This document shows positions 1 to 6,267 of a stretch of DNA of 8,042 nucleotides, one piece after another; within the stretch, counting starts at the first letter, position 1; each line of letters starts with the position of its first letter. The notes under the pieces are model-generated. The model was not told the DNA's origin and searched no databases. It saw nothing but the letters and a program-made list of their open reading frames with translations. The DNA is from Defluviitaleaceae bacterium (lineage in GTDB: Bacteria; Bacillota; Clostridia; Lachnospirales; WQUN01), in NCBI GenBank assembly GCA_009783525.1, contig WRDG01000098.1, forward strand, positions 1-8,042, given 5' to 3'. The position numbers were made by a program, and so were the translations under genes.

Positions 1-1
1 C

Positions 2-487
2 GAAAACACGATAAAGGTGCTGAGCAGTTTCACGGCTCTGCGTGAACCCGGCGAAGAAGATTTCGAATCGTTTGTCACGGCGGCGCACGGGATAAAAAGC
101 GCGCTGGCGAACATAGGCGAAAAGGAATTGTCTGCGGATGCGTACAAGCTCGAGCGCGCGGGCGCGGATCATAACGTAAAATTTATTTTTGAACAGACCG
201 CCGCGTTCAACGCTTCGCTCGAATCATTGATCAAAGATTTTAAAAACGACACGCAGACGCAGTCCGACGAGTTCGACAGAGATCTGTTCATCAAAGCGAT
301 GAAGGCTTTGGCCGAAGCCGGCCGCTCGTACAATATCGCCGCAGCAAGAACGGCCATGTCCAAGCTGAAGCAAAAACAATGGCCGCACAAAATAAACTGC
401 CTGATAGACGAAATTTCTGTTTGCCTGCTGCACGGCGAATTTAAAAAAGTCACCGCCACCGCGGAAAAAGCTGTGGAAAATAATTAA
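2..487 (+). CDS. C-terminal part of a multidomain phosphorelay protein with HPt domain (5' truncated by window)
   Basis: The reading frame is open from the left edge (first full codon at 2) to TAA at 485-487, so about 161 C-terminal residues are visible and the true start lies outside. The stretch AAHGIKSALANIGEKELS is a histidine phosphotransfer (HPt) signature; the histidine expected to carry the phosphate is encoded at 86-88. A helix with Lys-Leu-Glu-Arg-Ala-Gly follows, as in HPt four-helix bundles. After it come about 80 residues containing LHGEF near the end, a tail I associate with Clostridia hybrid kinases; that association is from memory. In such proteins the HPt domain passes phosphate between a receiver domain and another regulator, in the cytoplasm. 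The N-terminal domains (kinase, receiver or sensor) cannot be seen. A start at GTG 17 is possible in the frame but would cut into the HPt domain's first helix, so it is unlikely. The stop abuts the stop of the convergent gene. Confidence 0.8.
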   Translation, partial: ENTIKVLSSFTALREPGEEDFESFVTAAHGIKSALANIGEKELSADAYKLERAGADHNVKFIFEQTAAFNASLESLIKDFKNDTQTQSDEFDRDLFIKAMKALAEAGRSYNIAAARTAMSKLKQKQWPHKINCLIDEISVCLLHGEFKKVTATAEKAVENN

Positions 488-1621
488 TTAAGCTTGCTGT
501 CTGTCGAAGTCTTCGATCATTTCTTTAAATTTTTTACCTTCTTCGGCGGTGCCGCCGCCAGAAGGAAACCAGCCGCCGCGTAAAAACGCGCTGATCGTTT
601 CGCTGTCCGGCTGCTGCCATTTGTTTTCGAAAATATGGGCGTCGCTTGAGGCAAGGCTGCCGAAAAGCTTGACGCCCTTTTTATTTGCGATCGACAAAAA
701 TTCCGCCATGTCTTCGCGGGTCTTGCTCATGCCGCGCATGATTGCGATGTCGAGCGACCTTGGCTCGCAGGCGAGACATGCGTCCACGTATCCGGGAAAA
801 TACGGACCGCAGGTGTGCAGGTGTCCGCGCCCGAAGCGTTCGTACAGCCGCAGGTTGCACGGCGCGCAAAATTCTGTGTGCAGCGAGGGGTTGATGACGG
901 ACACGTAGTCGTCCCAAATGATGATGCCGCACTCGCCGGGGATGGGGTTTGAATGGTTGCGCGCGTAAACGTCGCTGCCCGCCCAGCGCTCCATGCATTC
1001 GTTAAGCTTTATGATCCCGTCCGTAACATTGTTTAAAAATTTATGCGTGAGCTCCGGCTCGTCGTACATCGCGAGCATGAGGGCCTCGTTTGGCAAAAGT
1101 TTCGTCGCGGTCCCGTACGGCGACTGATAGTCCGGCGGGCCCACCGTGATCTGTCCGCCGGTCGCGTCGACAAAACGCTCCACGTCCTCCTTGAGGCGCG
1201 CACCCCAAAATGTTTTTTCAAAATCAATTTCGTTGGAAAGCTTTTCTGTTTCGTAAATCGTCTTGAAGTAACGGCCCTCGGTATACGGCGGGTCGTAATC
1301 CGCTATCAATTGCTTCGCGCCGTAAATCGACGCGAGTATGCCTTCGCCGAAGTAGTACAGGTTCATCTGCGGCAGCATGTCGCAGTTTGGGAACGTGTCG
1401 AACATGTGCTGGATCGACAGAAGGTTCGCCTCGACCGCCTTCTTGCTGTCGTTGCACACATCCGTAAAGTTGTATTTGTTGCCGCCCATCCACGCGCCGT
1501 GCACCGCCGCGTTTACTGTAAACGTAAACGGCGTGCGCTCCGTTTTTTCGCCGGCGTACCATCGCCGCCTGATGTCTTTTGCCTCCGCGAGGCGGTCTTT
1601 GCTGAACCTGAGCTTTTTCAT
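488..1621 (-). CDS. Uroporphyrinogen decarboxylase-like (URO-D superfamily) protein, not HemE
   Basis: This is a 377-residue protein with the overall look of the URO-D / corrinoid methyltransferase superfamily. The best landmark is HLHTCGP at residues 267-273; its His269-x-Cys271 (His codon 815-817) matches the H-x-C zinc motif of MtaA/MtbA-type methyltransferases and related clostridial proteins. The N-terminal region lacks the MRQAGR-type substrate loop of true HemE, so heme synthesis is unlikely. A late third cysteine, as in MtaA, is also absent: the only cysteines after 271 are at 282 and 285. Metal binding and methyl transfer are therefore uncertain. The protein appears soluble, with no signal peptide or membrane segment. 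Its ATG overlaps the upstream QueT stop in an ATGA arrangement, and AGGAGG lies 5 nt upstream, indicating translational coupling. It is the last gene of the leftward cluster. The substrate is unknown. Confidence 0.75.
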   Translation of the reverse strand: MKKLRFSKDRLAEAKDIRRRWYAGEKTERTPFTFTVNAAVHGAWMGGNKYNFTDVCNDSKKAVEANLLSIQHMFDTFPNCDMLPQMNLYYFGEGILASIYGAKQLIADYDPPYTEGRYFKTIYETEKLSNEIDFEKTFWGARLKEDVERFVDATGGQITVGPPDYQSPYGTATKLLPNEALMLAMYDEPELTHKFLNNVTDGIIKLNECMERWAGSDVYARNHSNPIPGECGIIIWDDYVSVINPSLHTEFCAPCNLRLYERFGRGHLHTCGPYFPGYVDACLACEPRSLDIAIMRGMSKTREDMAEFLSIANKKGVKLFGSLASSDAHIFENKWQQPDSETISAFLRGGWFPSGGGTAEEGKKFKEMIEDFDRQQA

Positions 1622-2130
1622 TTGAACCTCCTGATTAATTCGATTAGCTTTTCGTTTTTAGATAAAAGTGTAAACAATGGAAAACCGATTACAGAAACGG
1701 CAACAAACTGTCCTGCCATAACAGTTAGGGTAAAAAATGCGAAGTCGCGCATAAATATTGCGGCACCCGCGCCGAAAGAAACCTCCAGAGCTATCATGAA
1801 ACCGATAAAAAAGCTGAAAACCGTCGGCCAAAGCGAAGCCAAAAATAAATTTTTCTTTGAAAATTTAACAATAAACAACAAAGCGACCGCCGAATGAAGC
1901 GTGCCGAATACTGCGTCCAGCAAGGGGTTGACCGAAGAGAACAGGTTGGCTATAAAACAGCCCGCAACAATACCCGGCGCAAGCAGAGGGTTGAAAAAAG
2001 CAAGCAGCGTAAGCGCCTCCGCCACCCTTACTTGAATTTGCTCGTGCTGAAACGGCAGCAGGATTGTAAGCGCGGCGTACACGGCGGCGATCATTCCGTT
2101 CGCCGCTATCAGATTAATTTTATTTTTCAA
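1618..2130 (-). CDS. queT: QueT-family ECF transporter substrate-binding (S) component, probable queuosine precursor uptake
   Basis: This is a small, very hydrophobic membrane protein of about 170 residues with several predicted membrane helices. The N-terminal pattern IAAVYAALT followed by IQVRVAEALTLLAFFNP and then PGIVAGCFIANL resembles the QueT family, S components of energy-coupling factor transporters thought to import queuosine precursors such as preQ1 or queuine. S components need a shared EcfA/EcfT module, which is not in this window. The frame is open up to a TTG at 2178, but that codon has no ribosome binding site. I chose the TTG at 2130-2128 because AAGGAG (2142-2137) sits exactly 6 nt upstream and the first hydrophobic helix then starts close to the N terminus, as usual in the family. 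The gene begins 44 nt after the TIR gene and its TGA overlaps the next ATG by 4 nt. Substrate is assigned by family only. Confidence 0.8.
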   Translation of the reverse strand: MKNKINLIAANGMIAAVYAALTILLPFQHEQIQVRVAEALTLLAFFNPLLAPGIVAGCFIANLFSSVNPLLDAVFGTLHSAVALLFIVKFSKKNLFLASLWPTVFSFFIGFMIALEVSFGAGAAIFMRDFAFFTLTVMAGQFVAVSVIGFPLFTLLSKNEKLIELIRRFK

Positions 2131-2142
2131 TTTGTGCTCCTT
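2131..2142 (-). promoter_or_regulatory. Ribosome binding site that fixes the TTG start of queT
   Basis: On the - strand AAGGAG occupies 2142-2137, followed by a 6-nt spacer (CACAAA) and TTG at 2130. This is the only strong Shine-Dalgarno near the 5' end of the frame and supports the shorter, TTG-initiated protein over the 16-residue longer reading from 2178. Confidence 0.75.
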
Positions 2143-2174
2143 AAATTTTTTTTTGACGTAAATTTTAATAAATT

Positions 2175-4466
2175 TCAATGGGAAGAGCGCGGATAAACTT
2201 TTGCGGCGGCGGTTCTTACTTCTTCAAAAGTGCCGAATATTTTTCCCGTTATGGTCAAACCGTTTTGTGTGCGGACAATTACTCGGCTGCCGTCTGTTGA
2301 AAAACCTATCTGCTCGTAATCGATCAAATCGTTCGGCTCCGCGTCAAGGCGGTACAGCATGAGGCCGGTTTCCAAATCGTACACATATGCGCATGACAGC
2401 GACCTGCCAACCGCCACGGCCCTGCCGCCGTCCGGGTCGAGGTTTAGCGAAATGATCCCGTTTTCAATTATGATGTTGTTCAATGACCCGCTTGTCATGT
2501 CAAAAACCATAAGCCGCCCGTCGAGCCCGGCCGTGACCAAATGCCGCGGCGTCATGTATGCCGCCGAGATCACGCCTATGTGCTCCCAAATTATGTGAGA
2601 GGCTTCCGTGCGGTTTTTTTCGAGATCCCAAACCGCGACGTAACTGTCCGGATAAATTATCGCGATAAACCGTCCGGACGGCTCGTTTACAAGGTACGGC
2701 TGCATCCAGTAAAAAAACGACGTGTCGTATAAATGGTTGCTGTTTAAAAATAATTCTTCGGTATAAGCGACATCAAAATACGAAGGGTAGGCAAAAATAT
2801 TTTCGGCGCCGTCGCTTGCGGTAACTGAGGTCGCGCTCAAAGCGGTGTTGTATATGCCGCAAAAACCGGACTCGCTGCCCGCCAAAAATCTGTTCCCGTC
2901 GTTGCTTAACGCGTAAACCGCGTCCGCATTGTCGAGCTCGGCGACGCATCTGTTCGCAGCGATGTCGTACACACGCGCGGGCTCGCCGAAATCCGAACCG
3001 TTCACATATAAAAAAACTCCGCACGGGGACAGGAACAGTCCGGTATCGGAGCCGCTGATTGCCATGAGCGGAGGGTTTGACTCAAAAGCCGCGCGCTCGG
3101 CGTCGCTTGGAGCTCGGGTCGTGTCGTTTGCAAAATTCCAAACGGCGGGAGGGTCGTAGCTGTTTGGCCGGCCGTAAATTATTTCCGTTTCTGATATGAA
3201 ACGGCCTGCGACATAATTTTCGCCGACATGCAGCGACGCGGTTTCCATCGGTTCTGCACCGGTTTTCCATACGACTATTTCGCATGTATATAAACCGTAC
3301 GCGGTCACGAAAAATTCGCCCGAGGGCGAAAACGAAACGAACGCGAGCTCGTTGTCCATGTACGGCCTGTTGCGCGCCGCGGTAAATAACATTTCGCCGG
3401 TAAGCGCGTCAAAAAGAGCGGCGTTATAACTCCCGAGCCCGCATAAAATCAAACTGTCGTCCGGCGAAAATTCTGCGTAGCCAAGTTTGCGTCCGTTGTT
3501 TTTTAACGGCGAGGCCAGTCGGAACGCGCTGCTGTAGACCGAGCCTTCGAGCGTTTGACGTATTCCGTTTTCTTTTTTTTCGTCGCCTGCCGGGAACACG
3601 GCGTCGTAAATGTCCGCGGACTCGAGGGCGAGGTGTACGCCCGCTATCCTGTCGCCGTCCGCGGCCGCGTTTTTGGACAGCTCGCTTAGCAAATCAATTT
3701 GGCCGAGCATTGCGATCCGGGTTTGCCGCACGGCTTCGGCTTCGTTTTCTACCGCTATCTTCCTTTGGCGTTCCGTTTCGATTATCTGCCGTTCGAGCTC
3801 GTCGTTTTTTTGCGTGATTTCGATATTTTGCCGCGAAATGACGGACGCCTGATACGACGCGTATCCGCCGAACACGGCGAACACCGCGACCGCCGCCGCG
3901 CTTGCGGTCAGGGCGATTTTAAAGATGCGTTCGCGGGCGCGGCGGCGCAGGTCGTCGAACTTCACGCCGAGTATAGGCGCGAGCAGCCTGAGCTTTTCTA
4001 TTTTTAACTTCTGCTTCATTTGGCCGACGCTGTCCGCGCGAATGTCTGCGGCCATGGGTTCGCGCTCCGTGAGGCTGCCGTCTTCCGCCTCGTCGTAAAG
4101 CAGAATATCCGGGAAACTCTCGCGCGGATCGCCGGCGGCAAGCACCGCAAGCACGCGCGAACGCCCGTGCAGCTTTACGAACGTTTCAATTTCCGCCCGG
4201 CACCATTTCGAATACTGCGTGTCGGGCGTGCATACAACGACAAGCCATTTCGAATTGGCAAGCGCGTCGAGTATGTCGCGGGCGAGGTCGCTGCTTGTCG
4301 GCAGCTCTTCCTGGTCGCGGAAGCAGCGCCCCACTTTTTTTATCCCCGTGGTTTTTTTTATGTGCGAGGGTATCGCAAAATTTTCAAGTTTCGTGTGGAT
4401 GGCTTTGGCCGCGGCGATGTCGCGCGGCATATGCCGGTAGCTGATGAATACTGTGTAGTCTTTCAT
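2175..4466 (-). CDS. Membrane-anchored TIR-domain protein with coiled coil and C-terminal WD40-like beta-propeller
   Basis: The protein has 763 residues from the chosen ATG. Residues 1 to about 125 are a bacterial TIR domain: VFISYRH (6-12), CFRDQEELPTSSDLA (48-62) and SKWCRAE (86-92). Glu92 (codon 4193-4191) aligns with the catalytic glutamate of NAD-cleaving TIR domains such as SARM1. A basic helix (RRRARER, 174-180) precedes one membrane segment at about 183-203. A coiled coil (about 209-250) follows, then a helix resembling those before WD40 domains in other bacterial signalling proteins. From about 325 to 745 there are repeated beta-propeller blades with FSPD/FSPSG turns and VWD (612-614), VFD (654-656) and VYD (695-697) endings. 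The positive-inside rule puts TIR in the cytoplasm and the propeller outside. The frame also allows GTG at 4481 overlapping the sulfatase stop; I prefer ATG 4466 because GGGAG lies 5 nt upstream. Role, inferred: a sensor propeller controlling a TIR effector or scaffold. Immunity is possible but not shown. Confidence 0.85.
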   Translation of the reverse strand: MKDYTVFISYRHMPRDIAAAKAIHTKLENFAIPSHIKKTTGIKKVGRCFRDQEELPTSSDLARDILDALANSKWLVVVCTPDTQYSKWCRAEIETFVKLHGRSRVLAVLAAGDPRESFPDILLYDEAEDGSLTEREPMAADIRADSVGQMKQKLKIEKLRLLAPILGVKFDDLRRRARERIFKIALTASAAAVAVFAVFGGYASYQASVISRQNIEITQKNDELERQIIETERQRKIAVENEAEAVRQTRIAMLGQIDLLSELSKNAAADGDRIAGVHLALESADIYDAVFPAGDEKKENGIRQTLEGSVYSSAFRLASPLKNNGRKLGYAEFSPDDSLILCGLGSYNAALFDALTGEMLFTAARNRPYMDNELAFVSFSPSGEFFVTAYGLYTCEIVVWKTGAEPMETASLHVGENYVAGRFISETEIIYGRPNSYDPPAVWNFANDTTRAPSDAERAAFESNPPLMAISGSDTGLFLSPCGVFLYVNGSDFGEPARVYDIAANRCVAELDNADAVYALSNDGNRFLAGSESGFCGIYNTALSATSVTASDGAENIFAYPSYFDVAYTEELFLNSNHLYDTSFFYWMQPYLVNEPSGRFIAIIYPDSYVAVWDLEKNRTEASHIIWEHIGVISAAYMTPRHLVTAGLDGRLMVFDMTSGSLNNIIIENGIISLNLDPDGGRAVAVGRSLSCAYVYDLETGLMLYRLDAEPNDLIDYEQIGFSTDGSRVIVRTQNGLTITGKIFGTFEEVRTAAAKVYPRSSH

Positions 4467-4479
4467 TGGCACTCCCTTC
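4467..4479 (-). promoter_or_regulatory. Ribosome binding site that decides the start of the TIR gene
   Basis: GAAGGGAG at 4479-4472, overlapping the end of the sulfatase gene, is followed by TGCCA and ATG at 4466. The alternative GTG codons at 4481 and 4472 overlap this Shine-Dalgarno itself and have no better site upstream, so ATG 4466 is favoured. The spacer between the two genes is then 11 nt. Confidence 0.7.
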
Positions 4480-5899
4480 ACGCCTTTACCGGCGAACGGA
4501 ACCGCATATACTCTCTCATTTCGTCCGCGGCGCTTCGCGGGGATTCGCGCACCGAGGGCGCGTCCGCGTCGAGATGGCTTTGCTTGCCGTCAAATAAAAA
4601 TTCGTTGAAGAGCATTTCTTTCATATCATAAATAATTTTTTTGCTGCCCGGTTCGTTTGAAACATCGTTTAATTCGTAAGGGTCGGCGGCAAGATCGAAA
4701 AGCGTTTCGCCGCCGGGGTTGCCGCATATCAAAAGCTTGTGCGACCGCGTCCGCACCATGTACCTGTTTTCGCCCGCAAGGTATTCGGCAAACACGCAGC
4801 CGCCGCTGCCCGCGCCGCGCATCGAGGCGGGTATGTCCGCTCCGCATTCGGAAAGGATCAAATGCGGCAAAAAAATATTTGACGACATGCTTCCGTCTTC
4901 TCCGCGCACGCGGCCGCCGGGATATTTGACGATGAGCGGGATCTTCATCAGCGGGTCGTACATATGGCCGCCTTTAAGCAGCAGATGGTGGAACCCCATG
5001 TATTCGCCGTGGTCGGCTGTGTAGATAATCATCTTGTTGTCGTACAGCCCTTTTTGCTTGAGCGCGGCGACGATCCCGCCGACCGCATCGTCGATTTGCG
5101 TTATCGTCCCGTAATACATCGCCATGACATGACGCAGTTTTTTTTCGTTCAGCCTGTCGTAATCGAAATAATATTTTTTTTTGTCCGCTTCCGGAACGGC
5201 GCAGGTGTAGCCGGGCAGAAGCGTAAGCGCGTCCGCGTCGTACATCGCGGCGTACCTGCCCGGCGGGTCGAAAGGGTGATGGGGTTTTATAAAACCGACC
5301 GCGAGAAGATTTCCGCCGCCGCTCCAGCCGTCGATTACTTCGAGCGCGCGGTTTGCAATCCATGTAGTCGAATGATGTTTTTCCGGCAGGTCAGACTCTA
5401 GCGCGCCGAACGAATCCCAATATTCTTCCGGCGCGTTTTTTCTGTACTCGGCGCGTTGGTCGAAAAGGTCAACCGCGTCTATTAAGTTGCGGTCTTTTAA
5501 ATATTTGTGGTAGTCGTCGTCGAAACGGCCGGGGCCGTCCTGCTCCGCCAAAAACATTTTTTCAAAACCCGCGTCGAGATATGTCGGCGTAAAGTGCATC
5601 TTGCCGACGGCCGCCGTCCTGTAGCCGCCGCGCCGTAAAATTTTAGGGAACGTTTCAATGCCGGCGGGGATCGTGCAGCGGTTGTCGAACCCCAAATGGC
5701 TGTGCGGATACCGCCCCGTGAGCAGCGAGTAGCGCGACGGCGTACAGATGGGATACACGCAGTAGTGTTCGGTGTGAATCGCGCCTTCGTTTGCGAGCGC
5801 GTCCAAGTTTGGCGCGGCAACGTCGAGGTTGCCGTACGCGGGCAGGCAGTCCTGTCTGTGCTGGTCGGCGACAATCAGCAAAACATTCGGCTTCGGCAT
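4478..5899 (-). CDS. Sulfatase-family (alkaline phosphatase superfamily) hydrolase, Cys-type, cytoplasmic
   Basis: This 473-residue protein is of normal length for a type I sulfatase. It opens with NVLLIVADQHRQD, giving metal-site Asp12 and Gln13. The signature CTPSRYSLLTGR (52-63) has Cys52 (codon 5746-5744) as the residue converted to formylglycine; in anaerobes this is done by an anSME radical SAM enzyme, none of which is seen here. GKMHF (99-103), KPHHPFDPP (205-213), TADHGEYMG (294-302, metal Asp296/His297) and LKGGHMYDP (308-316) complete the active-site set. The C-terminal part has the usual small subdomain (FDLAADPYELNDV). There is no signal peptide, so it should act in the cytoplasm on imported sulfate esters. 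Phosphonate or phosphodiester hydrolase activity is an alternative within the superfamily. The start ATG has AAGGG 8 nt upstream (5912-5908), and an extended -10 promoter lies just beyond it. It is the first gene of the leftward operon; no transporter or sugar enzyme nearby identifies the substrate. Confidence 0.88.
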   Translation of the reverse strand: MPKPNVLLIVADQHRQDCLPAYGNLDVAAPNLDALANEGAIHTEHYCVYPICTPSRYSLLTGRYPHSHLGFDNRCTIPAGIETFPKILRRGGYRTAAVGKMHFTPTYLDAGFEKMFLAEQDGPGRFDDDYHKYLKDRNLIDAVDLFDQRAEYRKNAPEEYWDSFGALESDLPEKHHSTTWIANRALEVIDGWSGGGNLLAVGFIKPHHPFDPPGRYAAMYDADALTLLPGYTCAVPEADKKKYYFDYDRLNEKKLRHVMAMYYGTITQIDDAVGGIVAALKQKGLYDNKMIIYTADHGEYMGFHHLLLKGGHMYDPLMKIPLIVKYPGGRVRGEDGSMSSNIFLPHLILSECGADIPASMRGAGSGGCVFAEYLAGENRYMVRTRSHKLLICGNPGGETLFDLAADPYELNDVSNEPGSKKIIYDMKEMLFNEFLFDGKQSHLDADAPSVRESPRSAADEMREYMRFRSPVKA

Positions 5900-5923
5900 T
5901 TTATCGGCCCTTATTTTTTTTGC

Positions 5924-5932
5924 ATTGTACCA
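5924..5932 (-). promoter_or_regulatory. Extended -10 promoter for the leftward sulfatase operon
   Basis: Read on the - strand the sequence is TGGTACAAT, a TGn extension plus a TACAAT hexamer, 24 nt before the sulfatase ATG. TTGGCA lies 21 nt upstream of the hexamer, too far for a standard -35, so this is best read as an extended -10 promoter. Transcription would begin near 5917, leaving a leader of about 18 nt that includes the AAGGG ribosome binding site. Confidence 0.5.
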
Positions 5933-5950
5933 TTATTTGTATTTATTTTT

Positions 5951-5969
5951 TGCCAACAATTTTTTGGCA
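5951..5969. repeat. Inverted repeat TGCCAA-N7-TTGGCA upstream of the sulfatase promoter
   Basis: Perfect 6-bp arms at 5951-5956 and 5964-5969 are separated by 7 bp. The element sits directly upstream of the extended -10 of the sulfatase operon, where an operator or activator site would be expected. No U-run terminator arrangement fits well. Regulator unknown. Confidence 0.4.
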
Positions 5970-6074
5970 GCCGACTGAATAAAAAAAGCGCCGAAAAATT
6001 TTTGTCGCTGATAAAAAATCGAATCAAAATTTTTTTCATGAAGTGCGCGTGAGTTAAGAAATCAATTTTTTTCA

Positions 6075-6174
6075 TTGAGCGGAAAATATTTCCGTTGAGC
6101 GGAAAATATTTCCGTTGAGCGGAAAATATTTCCGTTGAGCGGAAAATATTTCCGTTGAGCGGAAATTTTTTCCG
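6075..6174. repeat. Five tandem 20-bp repeats with internal dyad (CGGAAA-N3-TTTCCG)
   Basis: Five head-to-tail copies of TTGAGCGGAAAATATTTCCG start at 6075, 6095, 6115, 6135 and 6155. Copies 1-4 are identical; copy 5 (6155-6174) has two A-to-T changes in the centre. Every copy keeps the arms CGGAAA and TTTCCG around a 3-bp centre. Across each unit junction TTTCCG and the next CGGAAA can also pair around a TTGAG loop, so four strong hairpins could form in RNA or single-stranded DNA. The 20-bp period is close to two helical turns, so all sites would face roughly the same side of the DNA. The array has no unique spacers, so it is not CRISPR. Operator array, hairpin element or slippage-prone repeat are the options; I do not recognise the motif as a known regulator site. 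Confidence 0.9.
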
Positions 6175-6222
6175 CACACCGCCGATTGGCGCAAACTTAT
6201 TTTTTTTTCCCGGTAAAGAGTG

Positions 6223-6228
6223 TATTAT
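6223..6228 (+). promoter_or_regulatory. Possible -10 element (TATTAT) for mreBC
   Basis: TATTAT lies 39 nt before the mreB start, with transcription expected near 6235. The -35 position (6200-6205) is only a T-run, so the match is weak and an activator may be needed. The hexamer sits inside a small inverted repeat, GTATT-ATTG-AATAC (6222-6235), which could be an operator. A GTATAC palindrome follows at 6247-6252. This is the best candidate in the spacer, but an upstream promoter is not excluded. Confidence 0.3.
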
Positions 6229-6267
6229 TGAATACAAATAAAAATTGTATACGGAACAGGTGAAACT

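Larger units (their letters stand above)
5900..6267. other. Divergent intergenic region between the sulfatase operon and mreB
   Basis: This 368-bp spacer is much richer in A and T than the flanking genes, with many runs of A or T. From left to right it holds the sulfatase ribosome binding site and extended -10 promoter, a TGCCAA/TTGGCA inverted repeat, about 100 bp of plain AT-rich sequence with no feature I can name, the five-unit 20-bp palindromic array (6075-6174), and a probable mreB promoter with its small dyads. I see no convincing intrinsic terminator and no structured RNA that I recognise. Confidence 0.7.

Noticed and set aside
440..470. Intrinsic terminator for the leftward operon inside the HPt gene
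   Set aside because: On the - strand CCGC/GCGG can pair before a T-run, but the stem is only 4 bp, the T-run is offset by 4 nt, and the sequence is coding on the other strand.
1043..1897. 284-codon open frame on the + strand
   Set aside because: It lies opposite the URO-D-like and queT genes, has arginine- and valine-rich low-information sequence, no family resemblance, and is a by-product of GC-biased codons.
2131..2180. preQ1 riboswitch before queT
   Set aside because: The A-rich stretch before AAGGAG looks superficially like a preQ1-I tail, but the stem-loop with its conserved G-rich and C-rich segments is missing and the spacer is only 44 nt.
5987..6014. Terminator-like dyad AGCG...CGCT with an AAAAATTTTT centre
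   Set aside because: Outer arms are only 4 bp, the inner part is self-complementary AT without a loop, and no gene ends nearby on either strand.
6075..6174. CRISPR array
   Set aside because: The 20-bp units are directly adjacent with no unique spacers, and no cas gene is present.
5911..6237. 108-residue open frame on the - strand through the tandem repeat
   Set aside because: The repeat unit has no stop codon in any - strand frame, so its length is explained by the array. The 20-bp period shifts frame at each copy, there is no ribosome binding site before the TTG start, and it overlaps the promoter regions on both sides.
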